NCBI GenBank assembly: GCA_025934635.1
Contig: JAICWX010000130.1
Coordinates: forward strand, 1-22,469
Length of the DNA: 22,469 nucleotides
From: Streptosporangiaceae bacterium
Lineage (GTDB): Bacteria > Actinomycetota > Actinomycetes > Streptosporangiales > Streptosporangiaceae
Reading direction: 5' to 3'
The notes under the pieces were generated by a model. The model made no database searches, was not told the origin of the DNA, and saw only the letters and a list, made by a program, of their open reading frames with translations. The position numbers were made by a program, and so were the translations under genes. Positions 15,895 through 22,469 of this stretch are shown one piece after another. The stretch's first letter is position 1. Each line of letters starts with the position of its first letter.

Positions 15895-16410
15895 GAAATC
15901 GGAGCCTACGATCCCGCCAGCCCGCTACGGCCTGCGTCGTGGTCAGCGAGGACTGGGTGGTGCTCACCAGCCTGCTTCACGGTGCGCGGCGGCACGGCGG
16001 CTAAACCCGCACCGTCAAGATCAGCCACGACGCCGCCCGCGCCCTGGACCGGTACCTTCGTGCCCGGGCCAGGCACGCCCAGGCGCACCGCCCGCAGTTG
16101 ATGCCACTTACCGAAAATCAGGTGAGCGTCAACACAGTTGTGGCTGGGGATCAGCAACCGGGGCCCGATGACCGCCAGGGGCATCTACCGGGTCATCGCC
16201 CGGCGCGGACGCCAGTGCGGTGTAGACGCGTTCCCGCACCGGTTCCGGCACCACTTCAGCCACGCCTGGCTCGACCACGGCGGCGCCGAGGGCGACCTGA
16301 TGGAGCTCAACGGCTGGACCTCCCCGCAGATGCTGCGCCGCTACGGCGCCAGCGCCCGCGCCGCCAGAGCACGGCGCAGCTACGACCGCATCATGGACGA
16401 AGCACCATAA
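15895..16410 (+). pseudogene. Tyrosine recombinase, copy 3, decayed remnant
   Basis: This remnant keeps the C-terminal half of the family seen at 1973-2932. From about 16003 the match is close: RTVKISHDAARALDRYLRAR, then after an insertion WLGISNRGPMT...FPHRFRHHFSHAWLDHGG and LRRYGASARAARARRSYDRI, ending at 16410. Further left, GAYDPASP matches the paralogue segment IRYDPGDP, with frame changes between. The N-terminal domain and the catalytic-Arg region are gone. A 40-base insertion at 16101-16140 disrupts the frame again. From GTG 16138 a 90-residue frame remains open with the HxxR, Trp and Tyr, but it cannot be a complete recombinase. It lies in the same orientation as copies 1 and 2, so the cargo genes lie between direct repeats. 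Confidence 0.85.
16101..16140. repeat. 40-base insertion flanked by CAGTTG, candidate mobile-element footprint
   Basis: Relative to the intact recombinase, copy 3 has exactly 40 extra bases here. CAGTTG occurs at 16095-16100, just before the insertion, and at 16135-16140, its last six bases, as expected of a target duplication. The insert is AT-richer than its surroundings (ACTTACCGAAAATCAGGTGA in its centre). Confidence 0.5.
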
Positions 16411-16453
16411 CCTGGGCCGCCGAGGAGGACCTCACATCAGGCGAAATATCCGC

Positions 16454-16550
16454 CGTTATCTCAAGCCCGTTTTTGGGTGTCTTCGCTGTGATCGCCGGGG
16501 GTTCCGGGCCTCGGCGAGGACGCGTTATCTGCAGTGGTGTCTTCGCTGTG
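16454..16550. repeat. Short direct repeats after the recombinase remnant
   Basis: CGTTATCT occurs at 16454-16461 and 16523-16530, and GTGTCTTCGCTGTG at 16477-16490 and 16537-16550. The order is the same in both copies and the distance between the two words differs (23 and 14 bases). They lie between the copy-3 pseudogene and the DUF6788 gene. Function is unknown; they may be sub-terminal repeats of a transposon. Confidence 0.45.
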
Positions 16551-16574
16551 GCTGGTGTGCTCGCCGTATCTGCG

Positions 16575-16916
16575 TTATGGCGCGGCCCATCCTTCGGCCT
16601 GCTCGACGGCTTGGGCTGAGATTTCTTCAAGTTCGGTGATCAGCTCGCGCAGGCGCCTGGTGTTATCGAAGAGGGGACGGTACCGCTCGAGCTGCGCGGG
16701 GCTGAGCGTGCGGGTGACGGTCTTGGCTCCGGCTTTGCGGATCCATGTCGGGTACGGGCCGTGCAGGTGGCTGGGGTCGCTGTGGCACCGGCAGCGGGGC
16801 GAGCCGCAGCGGGTGGTGCGCTCGACGAGGCTTCCGGGAAGGCACGGGCCGAGCGCGGCGATCTCGTCGGCGATCTGGCGCTGGCGGTGTCCGGTGCTGG
16901 CTGGCGTTGAGGACAT
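16575..16916 (-). CDS. DUF6788-type small protein associated with mobile elements
   Basis: This protein of 113 residues has a central stretch, LPGSLVERTTRCGSPRCRCH then DPSHLHGPYPTWIRK, matching the conserved core of DUF6788-type proteins that are frequent around transposable elements in actinobacteria. The Cys and His residues (RCGSPRCRCH...HLHG) could bind a metal. The C-terminus is predicted helical (LERYRPLFDNTRRLRELITE). Biochemical function is unknown. Start ATG 16916 has only a weak AAGG upstream. It is divergent from the truncated recombinase at 17033, and a long inverted repeat lies between the two starts. The name rests on motif memory and should be confirmed by a profile search. 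Confidence 0.65.
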   Translation of the reverse strand: MSSTPASTGHRQRQIADEIAALGPCLPGSLVERTTRCGSPRCRCHSDPSHLHGPYPTWIRKAGAKTVTRTLSPAQLERYRPLFDNTRRLRELITELEEISAQAVEQAEGWAAP

Positions 16917-16964
16917 GCCTTGTTGCTATCGCATTTCTGCCGGCGCGCCGGCGAGGCTCCGCCG

Positions 16965-17001
16965 CCAGGTGCCTTGAAACCTTTAACTTCAAGGCATCTG
17001 G
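16965..17001. repeat. 14-bp inverted repeat with 9-base spacer between divergent genes
   Basis: CCAGGTGCCTTGAA (16965-16978) and TTCAAGGCATCTGG (16988-17001) pair over 14 positions with one G-T, separated by ACCTTTAAC. The geometry resembles a core crossover site of a tyrosine recombinase or an operator. It lies 32 bases upstream of the truncated recombinase start at 17033 and 49 bases upstream of the DUF6788 start. Confidence 0.6.
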
Positions 17002-17032
17002 TCCTGGAGGGCCAGCCGGATGGAGGTGGGCG

Positions 17033-17629
17033 GTGCGTGTTCAGCGGGTACTGATGCCTGGCAGCGGCAGGGAGTCGTGGACGCTGCTGGGAGATGACGG
17101 TGAGGTGGTGGAGCCCGCCGAGCGTTACCTGGCCTACCTGGCGGCGATCGAGCGCTCTCCTCATACGGTGCGCGCCTACGCAGTCAGCCTGAAGCTGTGG
17201 TTTGAGTTCCTCCGGCACGCCGCGGTGAAGTGGGACGAGGCGGGCGCCGAGGACGTGGCCCGGTTCGTGGGCTGGCTGCGCGCCCCGGCAGGCAACGTGA
17301 TCGTGCTGGCGGACGGGAGCGGCGCCCGTCGCCCGGCGACGGTGAACCGGTACCTGGCGGGCGTCTTCGGCTTCTACGATCATCATGCGCGGACCGGCGT
17401 GCAGGTCGCGGCCGAGCTGGTCTCATGGCGCCGGATCGGCCGTGGTTCTTACAAGCCGTTCCTGCATCACGTGACCAAGGGCCGGCTGATCCCGGTCAGG
17501 CCGGTGAAGCTGCACGTACCGCGGCGTGCGCCACGCACCCTGGAACCCGGGCAGATCGTGGCGATCCTGGCGGCATGCGAGCACCTGCGGGACCGGTTCT
17601 TGCTGTCGCTGCTGGCCGAGACGGCAGCC
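17033..17629 (+). pseudogene. Tn554-like tyrosine recombinase (TnpA type), 5' fragment
   Basis: The first roughly 197 codons of a recombinase are present. GTG 17033 has GGAGG at 17022-17026. The fragment holds the SAM-like core-binding domain (AAIERSPHTVRAYAVSLKLW then FEFLRHAAVKWDEA), the linker SYKPFLHHVTKGRLIPVRPV and the start of the catalytic domain (LLSLLAET). The expected continuation, a G-M-R-x-G type arginine box, is missing: at about 17621-17629 the sequence becomes the antisense of another recombinase gene. The frame stays open to 18046, but only as a shadow of the opposite strand. Catalytic Lys, HxxR and Tyr are absent, so it is inactive. It may have come from the same element type as the DUF6788 gene next door. 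Confidence 0.8.
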
Positions 17630-19132
17630 GGTGGCGCGGAGCACCTCGATGACCGCCCACGTCCAGAACGCGTGGTCTTCTTCCCAGGCCAGGTCGTGCC
17701 GGGTGCCCTCGCTGTCGAGCGCCCATGTCCTGATTCCGGCCTTGCGGGGCTCGGACCTGGTGTAGGAGCGTCCCTCGGCGGTGAACGCCGCGCCAGGCGG
17801 CGCACCCAGCGCGGCTTTCAGCGTCCCGGCGGTGCGGTCGCGGTGGCTGGCAGCCGAGCGGGCCAGGACCGGCAAGACGGGGAGCCGCTCGCGGGTGCGG
17901 CTGTCCATCCGGGACTTGCGCCGCCTTTCTTCCTTGCGCGTTTCGACGTCGGTTTTGGAGACGGGGCTGGGAACCGCCCACTGGCCCCAGCGGGCGGGGT
18001 CCTCGGCGGCCCAGCAGGCCAGGTCCAGGTAGAAGGCGCGGACTGACATGAGGGTGTGGCGGCTGGCGAGCCGCTGCCCGTCGGCCTGCCCGGTGCCGTC
18101 GGTCCGGGTGCGCGTCCGCTGTTTCCAGGCGGCGGCGGTCGCCGGCGGCAGGTTCAGGCCGGTGATGCCGGGGTGGTGGCGTTCCAGGTCGGCCCAGAAG
18201 TTCCGGGCCAGCTGCTGGGCGAGGGTATCCAGGCTGCGGTAGTCGAGGGCGGGCTGTCGTTCTTGCAGGTAATCGACGATCAGGTCGCGGACGGGCCGGC
18301 AGGCGAGCTGGTAGCGGTCGACGAGCTCGGCCGGGCTGCGCTGCCCGACGGTGAGCAGCGGGGCCAGCAGTTCGGGTGCCCGTGGCCCGAACGCGCCGGC
18401 CTGGCGCAGCAGCCGCCACGACACGGCGCTGTAGTCGCGGGTCCTGCTTCGGGCCTCGCGCTCGGCATCGAGCAGCTCCAGGAAGTCGCCGGCGGCGATC
18501 TCGGCGAGCGTGCCGCCCTTGGCGGCCATGATGACCGCGGCCCGCCTGATGGCCGCGTGCCTCGCCCCGGCCGAGATGGCTTCGTCGTCCATGGCCTTCC
18601 GCAGCCTGGAGAGCCCGGCGCGGTCACGGGTCCGCTCAAGGTTCCGGGCCAGCGCCCCGGGGCTGACGCCGGATGCTGCCAGCCAAGGCAGGCCGGGGCG
18701 CACGATGTCCGCGCAGACCGCGAGGATCAGCCCGATGGACAGCTCGTCCATCCGGTTGCCGGCGCGGATGCCGCGGGCGTCCATCCAGCCGGCGCAGCCC
18801 TGCTTCCACCCGGCCCCGGCGTCCTCGGCGCCGCTGGCGTGCCACCGCTGCTGCCAGGTGCCGCCGGGGAACCCGGCAAGCCAGTCAAGCGCCAGGCCCG
18901 CGCCGCGGGCCTGCATGTTGCGGGTGCCCGGGTTCGGGAGGGTGAACGGAGGCCGGGTGATCAGCTCTAGGGCCGGCTCATGCGCGAGATGGGTGGCCGG
19001 CCAGTCGGCGGCACCCGGGCGGCCCGGGAACCCGGTGCGCGAGGCGTCCCGTGCCGCTTGCCGTGCCTCGCGCCGCAGCCGCACCGGCGCGGGCACCTCG
19101 CCTTGCAGGGCCTTGTGCAGCCTGACGGTCAT
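17423..19132 (-). pseudogene. Tn554-like large tyrosine recombinase (TnpB type), 3'-truncated
   Basis: The reading frame from ATG 19132 encodes 569 residues, of which about the first 500 look native. They include DWLAGFPGGTWQQRW (about residue 85), a long helical N-terminal region (RNMQARGAGLALDWL...FWADLERHHPG) and the start of the catalytic domain, HAFWTWAVIEVLRATGCR. The frame then runs into the antisense of the plus-strand fragment and stops at 17423. Members of this family are normally about 650-730 residues and carry Lys, HxxR and Tyr after this point; those are lost, so it should be inactive. The start overlaps the stop of the upstream recombinase by ATGA, showing an original operon. 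Expression may still occur. Confidence 0.8.
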
Positions 19133-20289
19133 GATGCCCCTGTCCCGAACAGGACGTCCAGCGTCTCCGGCCGGTAGCCGGCGCCCGGGACGGGCGCGGA
19201 TCTCGCGGCTGCCTGCCGTTCGGTCTCGCCGTGGTGCGCCAGCACCCGGCGGATCACGTCCTCTGCCCGGGGCGCCGTATAGATCTGCGTGGTCGTCAGG
19301 TGCGCGTGGCCGAGAACGGCCTGCACGTCGGTCAAAGGCAGCGACGGGTCCTCGGCCATCCGGAATGCGGCCGTGTGCCGCAGCGCGTGCAGCGTCGCCG
19401 CCGTGCCAGCCTGCTGGTTCACCCGCTCGAACATGCGGTGGACCGCGTGGTAGGACAGCGGCAGGACCGGCCGGCGCAGCGTCCACCACAGCGGCTGCCG
19501 CCGGCCTGCCGGGATCAGCGGGCCCATCTCTGCCTGGTAAAGCCGCAGCCACACGAACGCGTCCGGCGACGCCGGAAGCTGCGCCAGCTCCCGCGTTCCC
19601 TTGCGGATGACGGTTATCAGCTGCCGTCCCGGGTCGGCCCCGCCGGCCGTCGCCGACAGAAGCTCCGACGCCCGCGCTCCCGTGGACACGTAGAACGCGA
19701 CCAGGGCCCGGTCCCGGTTAGACGGCAGCTTCGCGAAGATCGCATTGAACTCAGCGTCGCCGACCGCCCTCGGGGCCCGCGAGGCTAGCCGCGGCCGGTA
19801 ACGGCCGCTCCGCTGCTCCGGGTAAGCCTCCATCGGGTTGTGATGAGCGCCGGAACGGCCGCGCCGCCGGGCACGGTCCAGCGGGAAGGGATTGATCATC
19901 GGCCCGGTCCCGGCCTCCAGGTGATAAGCGTAAAAGCCCCGCAGGACCGTCTCGCTGTGAGCGCGGACCGCCGGCGCGTAACCTGTGCCTCCCCGCCCGG
20001 ACAACTGCAGCCACCGGCTGAAGTCACGGGCATCGCGCTGGCCGGCGCGGTCCCACGCGATCCCCGCCGCCCAGGCGAACCGGAACCACCGCAGCAGGTC
20101 CATCCCGTATGACCGGACGGTCGCCTCGGACCGGCCAGCCGCGAGCAGGTCCCGGAAGAACTCCGTGACCGGCTCGACTGCCGCGCCATCCGGCCCGGTC
20201 ATCCTGAATGGCTCGTACCGGTCATTTACCGCTACCAGTTCCCCTGTCGCCGGCACCGCGAGCGAGGCCAGGTCCCGTCCGTCTTCCAT
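19129..20289 (-). CDS. Tyrosine recombinase (XerC/D or TnpA-like), intact
   Basis: This protein of 386 residues has a core-binding domain at about 38-130 (SEATVRSYGMDLLRWFRFAW) and a complete catalytic domain with Arg206 (TGARASELL), Lys230 (VIRKGTREL), His301/Arg304 (HALRHTAAF), His328 (VLGHAHLTTT) and Tyr337 (QIYT). All six classical residues are present, so it should be active as a DNA strand-exchange enzyme. It is followed by the large TnpB-type gene with an ATGA overlap, the arrangement of Tn554-family transposons where TnpA and TnpB act together. With its partner truncated, transposition of the element is unlikely. No strong ribosome binding site is seen before ATG 20289, so the start is less certain than the rest. 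Confidence 0.9.
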   Translation of the reverse strand: MEDGRDLASLAVPATGELVAVNDRYEPFRMTGPDGAAVEPVTEFFRDLLAAGRSEATVRSYGMDLLRWFRFAWAAGIAWDRAGQRDARDFSRWLQLSGRGGTGYAPAVRAHSETVLRGFYAYHLEAGTGPMINPFPLDRARRRGRSGAHHNPMEAYPEQRSGRYRPRLASRAPRAVGDAEFNAIFAKLPSNRDRALVAFYVSTGARASELLSATAGGADPGRQLITVIRKGTRELAQLPASPDAFVWLRLYQAEMGPLIPAGRRQPLWWTLRRPVLPLSYHAVHRMFERVNQQAGTAATLHALRHTAAFRMAEDPSLPLTDVQAVLGHAHLTTTQIYTAPRAEDVIRRVLAHHGETERQAAARSAPVPGAGYRPETLDVLFGTGAS

Positions 20290-20356
20290 GCCCGGCGACG
20301 CTACGGCATCAGCACGGTGACCTGCGGAAACGCCACGCGTAGTTCAGTCAACTGGT

Positions 20357-20471
20357 GAGATCCTGAAGGCCGCGTCCGCGTATTTCGCGAGGGAACTCGA
20401 CCCGAGGCTTCCGCGCTAGTCGAGTTCATTGACGCGCACCGGGGCCGGTTCGGCATCGAGCCGGCCTGCGC
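20357..20471 (+). pseudogene. IS3-family transposase remnant, orfA end and orfB start
   Basis: In one frame 20357-20419 reads EILKAASAYFARELDPR and ends with a stop at 20417-20419, the typical end of IS3-family OrfA. In the -1 frame from 20419, VEFIDAHRGRFGIEPAC matches the typical N-terminus of the OrfB integrase. The frame offset is that of the programmed frameshift of IS3 elements. OrfB is cut at 20472 by the left end of the IS4-type element. The upstream part of OrfA is not recognisable. Confidence 0.75.
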
Positions 20472-20519
20472 CAATGCCAGCGGTTTAAGGCGTAACCGGT
20501 TGAGGGCTGGTTCTGTTGG
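20472..20519 (+). repeat. Left terminal inverted repeat of the IS
   Basis: CAATGCCAGCGG (20472-20483) is identical to the reverse complement of the right end. Similarity continues with gaps through ACCGGTTG for roughly 45 bases. Confidence 0.8.
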
Positions 20520-20580
20520 TGGTGGCGCTGTGTGATCGCTACTGGCTGCGGGCTTGTTGCCCTGGCTGGCTGCGAGACGG

Positions 20581-20638
20581 GTGAGGCTCCGGCTAGAAGT
20601 GTGATTGCCTAGATCCACTTCAGCCACCGGAGCCTCAC
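20581..20638 (+). promoter_or_regulatory. Hairpin that hides the transposase ribosome binding site
   Basis: GTGAGGCTCCGG (20581-20592) pairs perfectly with CCGGAGCCTCAC (20627-20638), and inside it GAAGTG (20596-20601) pairs with CACTTC (20616-20621). The right arm contains the GGAG (20629-20632) of the transposase and ends at the base before its GTG start. RNA entering from outside the IS would fold and block translation. A transcript starting inside the left arm would not, which is a known protective design in other IS families. Confidence 0.65.
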
Positions 20639-22297
20639 GTGCCTTCTTCTTACCCTGTCCCGTCTGCTGGCGTGCCCGTTCCGGCCGGGATGATCGTCGC
20701 GGTGCCGCTGGAGCTGTTCGCGTCGCCGCTGGTGAGCGGGCGGGGCCTGGGCGAGGCAGACCGGTCCGCGCTGGTCGTCGGCGGGACGCCGAAGGTCCGC
20801 ACGGGCGGCCTGGTCGCGTACTGCAAGGTGGTCGTGGTCGCGCAGGCGCAGGTCAGGAGGGACGGGCAGGTCCGGGCGAAGGGCGGCCCTGTGCATCACG
20901 CGACTCTGGGGCCGCTGGAGGCGCAGGCCGGGCCTGGCGTCATCGAGTCGGTCGCGGGGCAGGCCCCGCTGGACGCCCGGCTGGTGAAGGGCGAGCGGGA
21001 AAGGCTCCTGGCCAGGGCGTTCATGATCCGGGTGATCGTGTTGATGACGCTCATGCCGGACGCGCGGATCAGCGACGTGATCGCCGCGCTGGCCGGGGAC
21101 CTGGCCATCGTGCCGTGGGCGCGGCCGTGGCATCCCGCGTCGGCGCGGTCGGCCGGGGACTGGCGGGCCGCGCTCGGCCCGGTCCCGCTGGAGGAGCTGC
21201 GGGACCTGGTGCTGGGCTCGTCCTGGCGGGAGCACCAGGAGCACGGCTGCCCCGGGGCCGTGACCATCGGGAAGAGGCGGCCGCTGCGGGCGGGGTCGCT
21301 GGACGGGACGCTGATCCGGGTGCCGGACACGCCGGGGAACAGGGCGTTCTTCGGGTCGGTCGGCACGGGGGATGACTCGTCGCCGTTCCCGCAGGCCAGG
21401 GCGCTGCCGGTGACCTGCTGCTCGTGCCGGGCCATGTTCGCGGTGCCGCACGGCCCGGCCGGGACGGGCAAGGCGGAGTCGGAGCAGTCCCTGCTGGACG
21501 AGGCCATGGGCCGGTACCCGTGGCTGCTTGACCCGGGCTGGATCTGGCTGATGGACCGCAACTATCACGGCGCGCCCCGGATCGCCCGCCTCATCGCGCG
21601 CACGCACGTGCTGATCAGGCTCAAGAGCGACATCCCGCTGCGGCGGACCTCGGAGATCCTGCCCGACGGCTCTTACCGGGCGGAGCTGTCCGGCGACGGC
21701 ATCACCGTCCCGGTCCGGGCCATCGAGTACCACGCCGACGTCGAGGGCCAGGTAGTCCCGGAGATGTTCTGCCTGGTCACCGACCTGATGGACTACGAGG
21801 ACTACCCTGGCCCCGAGCTTGCCGCGCTCTACAAGTGGCGGTGGGACGGGTCAGAGACCGCGCTTCGCGAGGCCAAGACGCCGCTGCGCGGCGCCGGCCC
21901 GGGAACCGGGCCGATGCTCCGCTCCTGCTCCCCGAGCCTCGTCCGCCAGGAGCTCGCGGCCTGGGCCGCCGGCGTCACCCTGATCCGCTGCCTCATCCTC
22001 GATGCCGCGCTCGCCGCAGCGCCGGCCAGGAAGGGCCGCCGCGCCGGGATCGCCGTCCGGCCCCGGGACCTGTCCCTCGCCCGCGCCCTGCGGGCGGCCC
22101 TGTCCGCGATCCGCCTCGGGCACCACGGCTACCAGGCTGTGACCAGCGCAATCGCCGGCTACCGCAACGTCGTCGACCGCGGCCGGCACCGCGCCCGCAA
22201 GTCCAAGTCCCCCTCATCCTTCGACCACGCCGGCCCCGCAGACACCACTACCCGCATCGCCCCGGCCATCATCACCATGGCCAACACACCCGCTTGA
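20639..22297 (+). CDS. IS4-family DDE transposase
   Basis: This 552-residue enzyme should cut and transfer the IS ends. An IS4 N-terminal domain lies at about 100-200 (LMTLMPDARISDVIAALAG, PLEELRDLV). The DDE domain has Asp222 (SLDGTLIRVPDT), Asp306 (WIWLMDRNYHG) and Glu406 within YKWRWDGSETALREAK, a variant of the Y-x2-R-x3-E-x6-K signature with one extra residue between Arg and Glu. The C-terminal tail (RHRARKSKSPSSF) is basic. GTG 20639 has GGAG six bases upstream, placed inside a stable hairpin. The gene lies between matched inverted repeats and has no sign of damage, so the element may be active. Confidence 0.9.
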   Translation: MPSSYPVPSAGVPVPAGMIVAVPLELFASPLVSGRGLGEADRSALVVGGTPKVRTGGLVAYCKVVVVAQAQVRRDGQVRAKGGPVHHATLGPLEAQAGPGVIESVAGQAPLDARLVKGERERLLARAFMIRVIVLMTLMPDARISDVIAALAGDLAIVPWARPWHPASARSAGDWRAALGPVPLEELRDLVLGSSWREHQEHGCPGAVTIGKRRPLRAGSLDGTLIRVPDTPGNRAFFGSVGTGDDSSPFPQARALPVTCCSCRAMFAVPHGPAGTGKAESEQSLLDEAMGRYPWLLDPGWIWLMDRNYHGAPRIARLIARTHVLIRLKSDIPLRRTSEILPDGSYRAELSGDGITVPVRAIEYHADVEGQVVPEMFCLVTDLMDYEDYPGPELAALYKWRWDGSETALREAKTPLRGAGPGTGPMLRSCSPSLVRQELAAWAAGVTLIRCLILDAALAAAPARKGRRAGIAVRPRDLSLARALRAALSAIRLGHHGYQAVTSAIAGYRNVVDRGRHRARKSKSPSSFDHAGPADTTTRIAPAIITMANTPA

Positions 22298-22336
22298 CCA
22301 GCGGGAATAGCATAACCCCACTCAACCGAGGACCCT

Positions 22337-22355
22337 GCCGGGCCATGGTCCCGGC
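22337..22355 (+). terminator. Possible hairpin terminator after the transposase
   Basis: GCCGGG (22337-22342), a seven-base loop and CCCGGC (22350-22355) lie 40 bases after the stop. The stem is only 6 bp with no T-tract. Confidence 0.3.
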
Positions 22356-22419
22356 CGTCCCGGCGCGGCACGCCGCCCTCCGGCATGCCCACCGCAACAG
22401 CGACTACCCACAGTGAACG

Positions 22420-22469
22420 AAGACAGGAACTACCCACAACCGGTCAAACAGCTAAAGCCGCTGGCATTG
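22420..22469 (-). repeat. Right terminal inverted repeat of the IS
   Basis: The last 12 bases are the complement of the left tip, and CAACCGGT (22437-22444) mirrors ACCGGTTG at the left end. The repeat ends exactly at the window edge. Confidence 0.8.

Larger units (their letters stand above)
20472..22469 (+). mobile_element. IS4-type insertion sequence, about 2.0 kb
   Basis: The left end begins CAATGCCAGCGG at 20472; the reverse complement of the last bases of the window begins with the same 12 bases. Both ends also share ACCGGTTG about 25 bases in. A single transposase gene lies inside (20639-22297). The element is inserted in the OrfB start of an IS3-family remnant. The target duplication cannot be checked because the window ends exactly at the right terminus. 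Confidence 0.85.

Noticed and set aside
16454..16550. CRISPR-like array
   Set aside because: Only two copies of short words with unequal spacing and no cas genes.
16745..18046. A 433-codon plus-strand frame as one gene
   Set aside because: Only 17033 to about 17629 is native recombinase. The part before is upstream non-coding DNA, and the part after is antisense of the TnpB-type gene.
19133..19552. N-terminal extension of the TnpB-type frame
   Set aside because: This stretch is a shadow of the overlapping 386-residue recombinase. The ATG at 19132 overlapping its stop is the natural start.

Overview
The window looks like a high-GC actinobacterium of the Streptomyces/Streptosporangium/Trebonia type. 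Coding is strongly GC-biased, GTG starts are common, and there is an XRE(DUF5753)/DUF397 regulator pair, an AfsR/SARP-type regulator, DUF2690 proteins and Tn554-like recombinase genes. It reads as accessory DNA: a block of regulatory and secreted-protein genes set between recombinase genes and insertion-sequence wreckage. The right edge of the window coincides with the terminal inverted repeat of an IS, so it may be a contig end.

Layout. (1) 1-872: tail of a secreted repeat protein, a terminator, then about 700 bases without a gene that hold the 3' part of a tRNA-Phe gene (692-736), a likely attachment-site scar. (2) 873-2932: two tandem related tyrosine recombinases. The first carries a one-base frameshift; the second is intact. 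(3) 3422-4637: an XRE/DUF5753 regulator and a convergent DUF397 gene, separated by a 13-bp-stem bidirectional hairpin. (4) 4766-7850: a probable operon of a SARP-like transcription factor, a single-pass membrane protein and two further exported proteins. The SARP C-terminus and the cytosolic N-terminus of the membrane protein share an ungapped 20-residue motif that resembles the amyloid-type signalling motifs of actinobacteria. (5) 8687-15812: a probable three-gene operon of secreted proteins. These are an SH3-like + DUF2690 protein, a 1212-residue lytic transglycosylase-golvesin-cutinase fusion, and an 898-residue multidomain surface protein; a hairpin terminator follows. (6) 15895-16410: a decayed third copy of the tyrosine recombinase in the same orientation as the first two, so the cargo of regions 3-5 lies between direct repeats. 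(7) 16575-20289: a DUF6788 gene and two Tn554-like recombinase modules joined head-on, each broken at its catalytic-arginine box. (8) 20357-22469: an IS3-family remnant interrupted by a complete IS4-type element.

How the genes may work together (inference). Four cargo proteins carry the same kind of extracytoplasmic SH3-like module, marked by a Cys pair 48-56 residues apart with the second Cys in a P-x-C ending. The putative effector has peptidoglycan-lytic and ester-hydrolase domains. A membrane sensor that shares a homotypic motif with a cytosolic SARP factor could couple an envelope signal to expression of the secreted set. This is the most plausible undescribed system in the window, but function cannot be shown from sequence alone.
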